Source: Monocercomonoides exilis
Lineage: Eukaryota > Preaxostyla > Oxymonadida > Polymastigidae
Assembly: GCA_001643675.2 (NCBI GenBank)
Contig: LSRY02000009.1
Location: forward strand, 815,501 to 879,500
DNA length: 64,000 bases
Direction of reading: 5' to 3'
The notes below the pieces were generated by a model. The model did not search any database and had not been told where the DNA came from. It worked only from the letters and a program-made list of their open reading frames with translations. Below, piece by piece: positions 51,827 through 63,083 of the stretch. The first letter of the stretch is position 1, and every line of letters begins with the position of its first letter. Both the position numbers and the translations under genes were made by a program.

Positions 51827-52816
51827 ATATCATTAAAAAAACGATGATAAAACTGGTCTATTTGGAGACGCTCCTCTTTCAACTGTTTATCCTTTCTGTC
51901 GGATTCACCATCATCATTAAAAGAAGATGTTTTTTTTCTTTTTCGAAGAGCAGCACATCACTTGTGCTTTCTTCCTCACCTATCTCTTCAACAACCTCAA
52001 CTGCTGTCGTTCCACATGCTCCTCTCCAGTTTCTTCTGTTAGAAAGTTTTTTATTGAATCTTCACATTCTTAGGTTTATCTTTCTCTTTCTCTCTCTCCT
52101 CACAAGCATCGTCTTCTCCTGATGCTTCCCAAAGGATATAAAGCTTTTCTTCTCCTTGTCTGCATCTGTGTTCCACAAAATAATAACTCGACATGAAAAA
52201 TCAGCTCTCAGTTGAGATAATGTTCTGAATGATACGTCAGTGATATATAATTTGTTCCCACAACGTGAAATGGTGAATAAAAAAATGTGCTTTGCGATAA
52301 ATGATGGATGAATGAAAATTCAATGAAGGGTGAGATGATTGGAGAAGGAAAAGTGGAAGAAGGAGTCGGAAAAATAATCTGTCAATAACCCACTGCATCC
52401 TGCTCATTCCGATTAAAGAGGAAGCATCTCTACCATTTCTCCTTATTCAAATGTTTGTCAGACTACGTGTGAACAACTGTTGACATCTTTCTGCCTTCTC
52501 CTTCAAACTCTGCCTCAGAAATGTCAAACTAAAAAATCATCTTTGGATGAAACTAACTATTCAAACGCTTTGATTGATTAATTAATGCGCAACTCGAGGT
52601 GACAATAAAATTATAGCCAGAAGTCTTTGAGGCATTTCATTTTGTGCTGCTTTCACACTGTGAAGATGAGATTTTCGTTTGAAAGGAACATCACATTTGC
52701 CACATTGTGTGTATTTCATGCAAAATGGGAATATGATATTTAATATTAAAGGCTTCTCCAGTGTTTCAGTTTGTTATTAACTGATGTCCATTCTCAGATG
52801 AATTGATGCTCATTCT

Positions 52817-52818
<2 letters not shown>
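51827..52818. other. Gene-free stretch
   Basis: The frame at 51844-52122 (+) has hydrophobic stretches but lies in pyrimidine-rich DNA and shows no family features, so it was not called. Nothing else supportable. Confidence 0.4.

Positions 52819-52881
<63 letters not shown>
52819..52881. repeat. (CT)n microsatellite
   Basis: Pure CT dinucleotide run of about 31 units. Confidence 0.97.
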
Positions 52882-52885
<4 letters not shown>

Positions 52886-52908
52886 TTTAACATGCACAGA
52901 ATTGAAAA

Positions 52909-53864
52909 TCAAAGTGAGTGAAAAGTGAAGCAGAACTCCATTTGTACAGCCTTATTGCCTCTCATCCACAAATTCACCTCGCAATGAACATTAATCGCGA
53001 TCAGCTGGTCAACGACTGCTTTGGATATGATTGAATTGATGGGTGTTTTAAAGCATGGTGTGTTGTTATCGGTGATATCTGTGGTACACCACACGAACAG
53101 CAGTATGTTGTTCACCACAGTTTCTTTCATATTTACCGGGTTCATTCTCATCACTATCTGGGTGTCAAACTGCAAAAACACTTTTTCTTTCATTCAAACT
53201 TTCTTTAACTTGTTCATTATTTCAAAAAATATATTCTGATGTGAACAAGTCGAGTTTCTTCTTCTGTTATTTTCGTGCTTCACCATTATGGAATCTTTCT
53301 TTTCCTTTTCTGCTTCATCAATGAATTTGCACAGTATCGTTGAAGTGATGGATGTGACAACACTTCATCGAATGCAAAGATCTTCAACATACGCTTCTGT
53401 GAAAGAATACATCAACAACTGATTGTTCTCTCCAAAAATGAATGACGAGATATACTTCATTCCCGTTCCTCTGTTCCTCTTCGGCTCCTCAAATGAACGG
53501 AGGGTATTTGGATTCCATCGAAAAAACTTTTCACAAAATAAATTTGTTGCAAGCAAATGCGCCATTCGAAATCATGTCACTATCAATGGACCATTTTTGT
53601 GTGAAGGGAGGAAAGAATGTTGAAAGAGTCGTTGAGATTAAAGAAGTCAAAGATAATGACTGACGTATTCCCTGTTTGGCTGAATTTTATCTTTGATTCA
53701 GATGATATTTTTTTAATGTTCTCGTCTTTATCTTTCCACTCATCGGCTGCTCCGTTTCTTTCGCCTGCGATCCACTTAATGCTTTTTATCACTTTCAGAG
53801 TGTTAATTGACAATGTTTTCATCATGAAGTCGTAAGATGTGGTCAAACATTGCATTTTTTCCAC
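52909..53864 (-). pseudogene. Coding relic of unidentified gene
   Basis: Minus-strand blocks in different frames have a composition unlike the AT-rich filler. 53864-53583 includes W-K-D-K-D-E-N-I-K-K-I-S and V-I-I-F-D-F-F-N. 53565-53365 includes E-K-F-F-R-W-N-P-N-T-L and M-K-Y-I-S-S-F-I-F-G-E-N. 53193-52909 includes L-Q-F-D-T-Q-I-V-M-R-M-N-P-V-N, L-L-F-V-W-C-T-T-D-I-T-D and V-H-C-E-V-N-L-W-M-R. They may belong to one broken protein. The family was not recognised and no start or splice model is convincing. Confidence 0.4.
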
Positions 53865-54805
53865 ACAATTATTTTCGATAATGACTTTGTGATGAATGCT
53901 CCTCCGCCAACAGCTATCTATTGGATTGAAAACAATTCAAAAATCATGTGGGCTTCAGAAGAGGAAAAAAGATAATGATGATAAGTTTTTAAAGAAGGAG
54001 AAATAATTCGAGAAAACGAGCGTGATTATTTTTGAAATCATTTCTTTTTTCGGTGTATTAAAATAAAAATTCACTTATGAACATAGCTTGAAAATTTATA
54101 TTTGCAAACTTTTTGAGTTATTATTGTTTCAAAATCAAACGTTTGAAATGTGCTCAAGAAAATATTTTTAAAGACAGTGCGATAACTTATCAATGTTCAC
54201 AAGCAAAAATGAAAAACAAATAATTTTATTAAAAAACCTAACAGAAAAAATATTTTGTCGAAAATAATCACACACGAAAAAAAATAAAGAATTCATTATC
54301 ATGAATAAATGTTCACATCCAAATAGACACATTTTCTTTTTGTAATTTTGAAATAAAAGGTTCTCTACAAACCTTTGAAAGTTTCTTCTTTTCAAATTTC
54401 CTGATACAATTTAGAATTCTGTATCTTTCAATATCATCGTTTCTTCCAATTTTATTCGAATGATAACTTTTCCTAACGGATTGGAAATTTCAAAGATAAT
54501 ATTATCTTGAATGATTACACAACTGCATCATTCGTTCAGACAACTTTCTTTGGTTTCTTTCTCAACGATTCGCATTTAAATAATATGAACAAATTTTCTC
54601 TGCTTCATCTTTCATTTTCTTTATTCAGCAATATCCAAAAGATATATTTAATGAACACAAAACAAATTATTAAATATTAAAATGAAATAATTGACTTATA
54701 TTTTTTGACCAAGAAGGAGATCGACATTATTATAAAAATAGCAGTAATTGAATTGAACAAATTATTGTTTTTCTCGTTTGTGATTAAAATTTTGATGTTC
54801 ATTTG
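53865..54805. other. AT-rich gene-free stretch
   Basis: No gene or repeat recognised. Confidence 0.4.
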
Positions 54806-55073
54806 TGGAAAAATACTGACTTTCAAGCTTCTTTTGCTCGAAGCATTGAAAAATTGCTTCACTCATAACTTTATTTTGCTTTCTCAGATTACAAAATAAA
54901 TTTGATTTTTATATCCGTAAACAAGTATCGTTGAAATCAAAACATGAAGTTTTTGTGTCATTACGCGAATGTCAAAAAATGGACTGATTTTTATTGTGTT
55001 TTTTGGAATAAAAAAGTCAATGAAAAGTGCATAATTTTTCAATGAATATGCCTGAAGTGAAATATTTTGCCCC
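54806..55073 (+). repeat. R-family repeat, copy 4
   Basis: Direct copy: begins GTGGAAAAATACTGACTTTC and ends GAAATATTTTGCCCC. It shares 'attgcttcactcataact', 'ttgaaatcaaaacat' and 'agtgcataatttttcaatga' with the other R copies. A poly-T tract follows at about 55160-55188. Confidence 0.75.
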
Positions 55074-55157
55074 ATTTTTGAAAAAATTCATATTGTTGTC
55101 TTTTTCATTCGAATCTTTTTTATTTGTTTTTTTTTTATTTTATTTTATTTTTATTTT

Positions 55158-55188
<31 letters not shown>

Positions 55189-55394
55189 GTGAAATCGTTT
55201 CAAAGAACAATTTTTGAAAAGAAAAAATTTTTGAAAAAAGAAGATTCATACGACAGTTTGATTATCTCGACAGATTTAATTTTTCTGCTGACTGATCTTG
55301 ACAAAGATCTGAAGATAACTTATTTAAAAAATGCTTTTTTGGTGATTTTTTGGATAAAAATAAAATAAATATGAAAAAGTCGTTAATACTCGAA

Positions 55395-55657
55395 TGGGTG
55401 ATTCTTTTTGATTTCATATTGTTTCTATCAAGTTTTACGAAATAAACTATAAGCACAAACATTTTGAAATCAATCATATGTTTTGGTAAAAAAAAAAACA
55501 ATAAATGCACTTCCCTATTCAGATGAGAAAACATGTGTTTGAAAGTCATTAATTTGTAAGCATTTTTCGCTTTTTTGACAATTCTTTTGAAAATATGTGT
55601 GACAAAGAAAATTATATATTCCCCGAAAAAATATATGATTTCATAAATTATCACCCA
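55395..55657. mobile_element. MITE-like element 3 (TGGGTGATT ends)
   Basis: 263 bp bounded by TGGGTGATTC and ...ATCACCCA. The inverted similarity extends only about 25 bp inward (TTTGATTTCATA against the complement of TATGATTTCATAAA). It carries no gene. The interior differs from MITEs 1 and 2. Confidence 0.6.
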
Positions 55658-56211
55658 AATGCAATATGAAATTTTTTTAACAATATAAATCAATATAAAA
55701 TGAGTTATTAAAAAATAACATAATAAATTACAAATTAGAAAAAAATTTGAAATTGTCTTTTCGGTCGACTTGTGGATGTGCTTTGTGAAAAGCAGGTCTT
55801 CCGCAAAGGCTTATTGACACTGTGTTATAAAGCACTGAAAATCAACGGAAAAAAATGAATGAAAATGTTCTTGAACAGAAAAATGTGACTTTGCTCGAGA
55901 ATTATAATTTGAATCGAATTAAAATTCAGTTTTGATTGTTTTGTGTTTTATAAAGAAGACACGATTGAAAAAAGTCGACATTAGGTTCATTTTTTCGTTT
56001 TGTTATTTGTCAGGTTATTTTTTGAAAATGTGTGATATCAGTTATTCCTTTTTCAAAGAATAAACACGCTCCAAAAAGTCTCGCACATGCAAATAGTATT
56101 TGCAAATAATTTTTATTTTCTTTGAATTTCTTATGAACCCATTAACCAGCAGATCAAATTCATATTATAAAACAAAAAATAAATGAATAAATGAATAAAA
56201 GAGAATCCATA
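55658..56211. other. AT-rich filler between two elements
   Basis: Nothing supportable seen. Confidence 0.4.
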
Positions 56212-57220
56212 TGGGGAGATTTTTTTATCCGGACATTTTTTTTTAATCCGGGCATTTTTTTTTTATTGGCGTTTCTCACTAAATAAAAACTGAAAATAGA
56301 AAAAGCATATTGAACCAGGTTTGAATACATATTAAATGTTCATACAAAAAAATTTTTTTGTCAATTTTTGTTTTTGATGAAGATCTTGGGAATTTTTAAT
56401 CTATTTTTGATCATTTGTTTTGCTCGTTTTTAACCGACTCTCTTTTTCTGTCAGTTTTTAGCTACTGGTCCATAAATCATTCATAATTATCTTTAATAAT
56501 ACCAAATCTTTTTTGTTTTTTCTTATTTTTTCACGAGTTTTTCGCATTTCATTGTTTTTGAAGAAAATTGCAAAAATCTTAAAATAATGAGCTACACAAT
56601 ATTTATTAGATATTTTTTTCAGATATGCGTCAAATGATAAATACTTGCAGAAAATATGCACAACGTGAAATTTTTATAAAATGTTGTTGTTTTAACAGTA
56701 CAAATAGATTTTTCTTAATGACTAAATAGCTCATTTTGTTCTTGATTTAATAAAACATGACAAATCATTTCGATTTGTCATGTATTTTAATATAATTTGC
56801 AAATTATTTTGGTATTTTCATTGAAAGAATAAATAATAGTCGAGAAAAAATGAGTTTTTTGTAATTTTCTTCAAAAACAATGAAATGCGAAAAACTCGTG
56901 AAAAAATAAGAAAAAACAAAAAAGATTTGGTATTATTAAAGATAATTATGAATGATTTATGGACCAGTAGCTAAAAACTGACAGAAAAAGAGAGTCGGTT
57001 AAAAACGAGCAAAACAAATGATCAAAAATAGATTAAAAATTCCCAAGATCTTCATCAAAAACAAAAATTGACAAAAAAATTTTTTTGTATGAACATTTAA
57101 TATGTATTCAAACCTGGTTCAATATGCTTTTTCTATTTTCAGTTTTTATTTAGTGAGAAACGCCAATAAAAAAAAAAATGCCCGGATTAAAAAAAAAATG
57201 TCCGGATAAAAAAATCACCC
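56212..57220. mobile_element. Long palindromic element with 364-bp arms and TA target site
   Basis: Left arm about 56212-56575 and right arm about 56858-57220 are inverted copies, near-identical by eye, around a spacer of about 280 bp. The ends read GGGGAGATTTTTTTATCCGG on the left and, inverted, GGGTGATTTTTTTATCCGG on the right. TA flanks both sides (56210-56211; 57221-57222). The outer motif matches the GGGTGATT termini of the small MITEs. A conspicuous ATCCGGACA / ATCCGGGCA repeat lies just inside each end. No coding capacity. Confidence 0.85.
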
Positions 57221-57537
57221 TATTTTAAAAAAATATTTTAAAAATCTCAAGTTTTGAATGGATTAAAAAAAGAACTTCAATAATAAATCCAAAATCAACA
57301 AAATATGAATAACAAAATTGATAATCCTTCAAAATGATATTAACAGCTGCTTCAATAACTAATCAACAAAATCACAGCAATAAATAACAACAATCTCATC
57401 AACAGAATTGCAACTGCAATTCTAATCACAAAATAGAAACACTTAAAAAATAAATAAAAAGATAATAATAATAATAAAAGTTCTAAATAGAGAAGTACAT
57501 TTATTGTTGGCCTGCCATTCATTTGTCCATCTGCTGC
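57221..57537. other. AT-rich 3' flank of the membrane-protein gene
   Basis: No gene or repeat; A-rich on the + strand, with AATAATAATAATAA near 57465-57480. Confidence 0.5.
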
Positions 57538-60284
57538 TCAGACAAGCCACGAAAACGAACCCTTCCGAAGAATCTTTTCCCAAAGCACATGAATTTCGTG
57601 ATTAGCGAGCGGTTCATTAAAATTCCCTTGATTCCTGTTCATTTTTGCGTTTTCTTTCTTCTTCTTTGCTTCCTCCTCTGCTCTTTTCTTTTCTGCTTCC
57701 TCTGCCTCTGCTTCTTTTTGATCTTCCTTATCATAATACTTGTTGATCTCATCAATCTCCGCACTCAGTTCTTCAACACTCAGCCCCCTTTGAATCACAT
57801 TTATCAGCCTCTGTTCTTTCTCTTTTTCTCGCTTCTCCTTCGCTTTCGCCTTCTCTTTCGCCTTCTCTTTTCTTTCTTGTTCTTCCTGGTTTTTTCTAAT
57901 TTTTTCCGCCTTTCTCCTTTTCCACTCCTCTGCCCGTATTTCCTGCATTTCTCTACCTCTCTTACACGGAGCTAATTCCTGCCACACAAGCAGCTCTTTG
58001 TTTGAATCCACTCTTTGCTTCACCCACTTTACATCTCCCATCAGCAAATACAGCGCTGCCCAGAATGCAGCCAGCACAACCACAAACCACACCAGCATCG
58101 GAACCAGCGACAGTATCATGTTTCTTTCCATCTTGTGCGCTCGCTCAATCAGCTCGTCGGTCACAATCACTGCTGACATGAACCGTTCTGCTCCTTCCCA
58201 CGCCTTTCCACTCGAAGTCGGTGGGTCAAACTTCCCAATCCCGTCCAAGCACAGAAGAGGGATCAGAACAATGGCAATCCCTATTGCAGATCCAAACACA
58301 ATCCCACAGCAGCGCACGCTCTTGCTGCATATCGTTTCGAAATCATAATTTTGTGATGGCTCCATGTTGAATGCAAAAAGATGCATCGTGATGATTGTCA
58401 GGAACAACGGTATGAAAGTAATTGTCCACGAGCTTGTGAAATTGTCTGTTTGATCGTCCACATGCAGCAAGCATTCCAATCGCACATATTCACGTCCACA
58501 TTCACACATACACACACAAAAAATAAGAAAGAAAGAAAGAAAAAGAAAAAGAAATAAAATGAATAAATGAAATGAATAAAACATAATTTTTGTGCGAAAC
58601 AGATACAAAAAACAAACAAATAAATAAATAAAAACGTAATGCTACTCTTCTCTTTTTTCTCACACTCACTCACTCATCCACCCTCCTTTAACACTTTGCA
58701 TACAGCACAGTTTCACAGAAAAGAACACCCACGTAAAAGCGATTCCAATCAGAGAAATAATAAGCATGAACAAAGAGAAACAATAATGATATGGAAATCT
58801 TGGCCAGCATGATACATAAATCCGTTCAGATATCATTGAACCATAGAAAAGCAAAAAAATGAACAAAAGATTGAACAAAATTGTATCTGAGTTTGAAATC
58901 GTTCGCCCATCTTCTGTGAATTTTTGTGTGACTGTCTCTGTGTCTGCCACTTTTCTGAAAAGCACATCATTAGCAGTCTCATTTTCCATCGCACTCCTTT
59001 GAGGATACGGCTTTGTCACTGGACCATCAACCAGGCGATTGCGAATGTTGAATGTGTGTTCATCCCCATTCACAAAATTGTCAATATCACTGCTTGAGAA
59101 AACCACACAAAAAAAGAATCCCATAGCTACTGCATTCACTGCAAGCGTAATCCAAAAACACTCTAGCTTCACCAAACACTGAATTAAGAAATAGAAAAAC
59201 AATGCAAGCATCACGATTGAAACACTAAACTGGAACTTCGATCGCGACAGGCTGAATGAAAAGACCGATCTGGTAACTTTGTTCGTCAAAAGATTCGACA
59301 CATGCCCATCATCAGACAGCTTGTCGAAAACTGGCCCCCGGATAAAATTCGTTGAGTAGAAGATGGCAAAGAAAAACAAGAAAAGAAATAGCGCAAGAGA
59401 CACCCATGTTAATGTGAATACAATTAAATACAACCAAGGATTTTCGATAGTTCTTTTCAGATCTTGAAAATCCTTCCAGAAGCCTTGTCTCTTTCCAAAC
59501 AGCACTTCTGGAAAAGTCCCATACAACCGAATGGTATCCTTCCATCCTTTCGGGCTCAATCCAAATCGGGTCTTGTCCGCAACATCCTGAATACAATTTA
59601 AAGCAAAATATAAATCAATAAATAAACAAAAACGAAAAGAAGCCCATCAAAAAGATAGTCACTCGCTGTGCCTGCTCCAACACAGCATAAAATGCACACA
59701 TCCGCATTGCTTGGATCGTACGTGTCCAGATCCTGGAACTCGCTCTGACTCATGTAGATGTTGTCTCTCAGCCGCGGCAACTCCTCAACGACAATTTCAT
59801 GCCAAAACCTGCATTCAGTCAAATCCCGTAAATTTTGATCATAAAAAAATTAAATGCATGTCATACTCGTCTGTATCCAGCATCTTTCGGAAAAACTTTG
59901 ACGTCCCCATCAGCCTCATTTTCGTTCTTGTGTCGCATTTTTTCAAAATTCTTCCAAATTTTCAAAAATATTTCAAAACCCAACTAAAAATCTCACACTG
60001 CTTCCAAATATCCATCGGCACTCCTGCACCACGTGCGTTCAAGCACAAACCGTCCGATAACTGCAAAACAGCAAAAAACAAAAATGCAAACTTTTCGCAT
60101 CCACCAGTCCACAATCCTCATCTGACGAGCTGCTGGACGTCGGATCTTCAATGCCTGTAACCATGGGAATCAACTCTCGGAACGCTCTCTCATTTCCTGT
60201 GTGGCTGAGAACTTCTGAAGATTTCATCGATCTGGTGAATAAATTGTTTTGCCAACTGATTCGCAGTTGCTCAACCAACCACAT
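57538..60284 (-). CDS. Multipass membrane protein with C-terminal coiled coil (6 exons, 762 aa)
   Basis: Exons on the minus strand: 60284-60092, 60060-59997, 59950-59867, 59808-59682, 59586-58674 and 58445-57538. Introns are 31, 46, 58, 95 and 228 nt, all GT-AG. The summed length is 2,289 nt and every phase is consistent, which strongly supports the model. The N-terminal 155 residues are soluble, with an S-S-S-S-S-D-E-D run and E-F-W-H-E-I-V-V-E-E-L-P-R-L. The next part has about eight hydrophobic helices, including N-P-W-L-Y-L-I-V-F-T-L-T-W-V, V-M-L-A-L-F-F-Y-F-L-I, L-F-N-L-L-F-I-F-L-L-F, C-F-S-L-F-M-L-I-I-S-L-I-G, F-I-P-L-F-L-T-I-I-T and L-V-P-M-L-V-W-F-V-V-V-L. The last 180 residues are a charged Lys/Glu helix, probably a coiled coil. 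Family not recognised. It is head-to-head with the pseudogene at 60421. Confidence 0.85.
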
Positions 60285-60420
60285 TCACTCATTTTGTTCA
60301 CTGGTATTTTTGCATAACCTGGTGATATTTTTGGAGTGTTTTTGTGCTTTTTCGAATTCAATAGAAAAATAAATTAAAGGTACTTTCTTCAAAAAATAAT
60401 GAATAAAATCCAACAGACTC

Positions 60421-62692
60421 AATGGCAGCGCAGCAGTCACAGGTGAGGATGGGCGGAGGAAGGGGAAAGTGTGGGGCGCAGACGTGTGGCGCAGACACGC
60501 ACGCCAAAAAAATTTCTGATTCAGTTTTGGAGTTCGGGCAAGAGGGACGGGGGCAGAAGACACATATAGTGTTAACGAAATGGCTTGCAGTTTTGGTGCA
60601 TAAGGTGTTTGGGTTTCGTTTTTTTGTTCAGCGACAATCCACCTGAGATGCAAAAAAGGCGTGTTCGAAAGAAACGGGAGTAGTCTGCGGTGGAAAGAAA
60701 AAGGTTTGAGTGCTCGTTGCTGTTTGTGCGCTGCACGGTATGTTTGCAATTGTTTCATACCATTTTGCTTTTTTCCCCCTCGTTTTGCAATGCAATTCTG
60801 ACTTTTTGGTAGACAAAGGCGACGAAGAGGAAGAGGATGAAGAGGAAGGCGATGAAGAAGAATTCGGGAGCGAAATAGACGAGGACGAGAACTCGTAGGA
60901 CGAGTTGGCTGAAGAAGAAAAGGGGCTGGAGGAGGGAGCAGGGCAAGAAGATTTTGAGCAGGAGGGCATGGCTGATGAAAACACTGAGTTGGAGAGCAAC
61001 CAGAAAGAGCCAATGGACCAGCTGGACGAGGACGATGAGGACGATGACGTCGAGGAGGATGAACATACCGGAGAACGGTCAGATGGCAACAGCAAGGATG
61101 ACGCTGAAATGAGCAGGAGTGGCATGGAGGATCGGATGGCTGAGAGCGAGGAAGAGAAGGATGAAGCGAGCGGAAAAGAGAGCAAAGAAGCTGAATACGC
61201 TACGAGCAGCATGCAAGAGAAAAGAGAGGAAGCAAGTGACGAGGAGCCTGACGTCTCATCTCCTTCTGAAGACAGGCTTCATCTTCAGCCAGTGACAACT
61301 TCAGAAGAGGTGAGGAGGGAGGGTTCTGTTGTGGATGAGAAAGGAAGGAACGAGGCAGAGAAAAGCGATGCTGAGGCGTGTGATGAGGGTGCTGCGGCGA
61401 CTTTGAACAGCACACAAAAGCAAAAGGGAAGGAGTACAGCTGCATCATTTTTGATGTCTGTCCAACAGCTGCAAAAGTTTCATCAACCACAACACCAGGA
61501 GGAGGAGGAGGAAAGGGGAAGGCGACTGGAAGAGCATCATCAGCTGAAGTGGCTGAGAGTTGCGGGCTGGATGCGAAGCAGGAGGCGAGGAGGCTGAAGG
61601 CGAAGTTGGAGGGAAAAGACGAAACGATCCTTCGTCTGCTGAAAGAGAAGAAGGAGGAGGCAGAGGAGATGGGGAAGGAGCGAGAGCTGGGGAAGAGCAG
61701 AGAAGAGTTAGCGGAGAGGAGCAGGGAAAGGGAGCGGGAATGAGAGAAGAGCAGGATTTGGGAGCTGGAGGAGGTAGAAAAGCGGGGAGAGCAGGAGGAG
61801 GTGAGGGAAGCAGTGAAAGAAGAGATAAACCAGCTGAAGAGTGTGATGAGAGGGATGGAGAAAGAGAAGGAGGAGCTGGGAGCGAGGCTGCTAGAAGCGA
61901 AGAGGGAAATGGAGAATCTGAAGAGGGAGAAGGCAGCTGCGACAAAAAGGGCAAAGTTGAAGGAGGCGGAGTTTGGAGAGGGCGCAGGAGGAGGAGAAGC
62001 GGAGGATGGATGCAGAGGCGCCTCTGAAGGGGAAGATTGGAAGGGTTGGGAAGGAAAGAGATCGCGATCGGTGGTGGTATGAGACAGCAGAAAAGGAGTG
62101 GAACAGCGAAAAGGAGGGATTAGAGGCAGAAATACGATCGCTGAAGCAGCAGGTGCAGACGCTCCAACAACAACAACAGCATTCCACTGAACACTCTTCT
62201 CCATTGCTCAAATACACAGCTGGAGAAGAAGTCGCAAGCAGAACGAACCAGCCATCTGTTTATTTTAAGAGCGATAATCAGGCGAATGGGGCATCCTGCG
62301 CTTACAGTGAAGATCCTCCGTCTGCTCTTTCTCCACCGATTCAGGTTCAGCCATCAACGCATTCACCTTCTTCTTCTTCTTCTTCTTCTTCGTCTTCGTC
62401 TTCATCATCATCATCATCATCTTCTTCTTCTTCTTCTTCTTCTTCTTCTTCTTCTTCTTCTCCTCCTCCTCCTCCTCCTCCTTTTACTTCTTCAACCTCT
62501 TCCTCTTTTTCTCCTTCTTCTTTTTCTTCTGCTGCTTCTTCATCTTCGTATTCTTCTTCTTCTGCAATTTGCCCTTTTCCACCAACTGCCCCATCTTCAA
62601 CTTCTTAATTGCCTTCTTCATCAACACTTTCTCCAACTTTTTCGATGCCATTATCACTTTCTTTGCATTGGGTCGGAATATCGGCCTTCTGA
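60421..62692 (+). pseudogene. Coiled-coil protein pseudogene with several in-frame stops
   Basis: A first mini-exon, ATG at 60421 encoding M-A-A-Q-Q-S-Q, ends at a textbook CAG/GTGAGG donor. The next block after TTGTTCAG (about 60631) reads D-N-P-P-E-M-Q-K-R-R-V-R-K-K-R-E, then TAG, then S-A-V-E-R-K-R-F-E-C. An intron GTATGTT...TTGGTAG (about 60739-60811) leads into a long acidic region broken by a TAG (about 60897) but otherwise open to about 61480. A classic coiled coil follows (L-K-A-K-L-E-G-K-D-E-T-I-L-R-L-L, K-E-K-E-E-L-G-A-R-L-L-E-A-K-R). It is broken by TGA (about 61741) and a one-base frameshift near 61974, then poly-Gln and poly-Ser, then TAA (about 62606) with readable sequence to 62692. 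The region is much less AT-rich than its neighbours. Dead by at least four stops and frameshifts. Confidence 0.7.
62371..62470. repeat. (TTC)n / (TCC)n trinucleotide tract
   Basis: About 30 TTC-type triplets with TCG/TCA variants, then TCC triplets; encodes poly-Ser and poly-Pro in the frame of the pseudogene. Confidence 0.93.
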
Positions 62693-63083
62693 TTCATTAA
62701 AGCTGTTCAATCGGAAGCACAGACAAATTGAACCAAATTTTATTTCATTCACTTTTTATTCTCTCAACATCATCATAATCGTCATCAATGCCTTTTATTG
62801 TTTCGCTAAAAATGAATCAGAGCTGCTTTCCTCTCTGCAATGGAGCATTCAGCCCTGCTTCAGATCTTCGTAAGGCTTCCGCGCTCCGGCTGTGCTGAAC
62901 AGGGTGAATGATTTGAATGTGAATGAGCGGAGGAAGGAAATTCTGGGGGAACGTCGCATTCATTCACTCGCTTTCTGACGCCGCCAAGAAGCGAAGAGAG
63001 AGGAGTTCAAATTCAAATGGAAGAGGCAAAGAAAGCGAAGTTCAGTTGCAAGACGAATGCTGTGCAGAGGAAAGGGAAGCAGA
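62693..63083. other. Degraded coding-like stretch
   Basis: Moderate G+C, purine-rich at 62930-63080. Short peptides such as S-N-S-N-G-R-G-K-E-S-E-V-Q-L-Q occur in frames interrupted by stops. It is probably the 5' part of the relic at 63084-63731, but no continuous frame is visible. Confidence 0.35.

Noticed and set aside
51844-52122. 92-codon + frame with hydrophobic segments
   Set aside because: It lies in pyrimidine-rich DNA just outside the Tc1 element, with no motif, paralogue or splice context.
61200-62204. 334-codon minus-strand Ser-rich frame
   Set aside because: It is antisense to the coiled-coil pseudogene, whose heptad pattern and splice sites are on the + strand.
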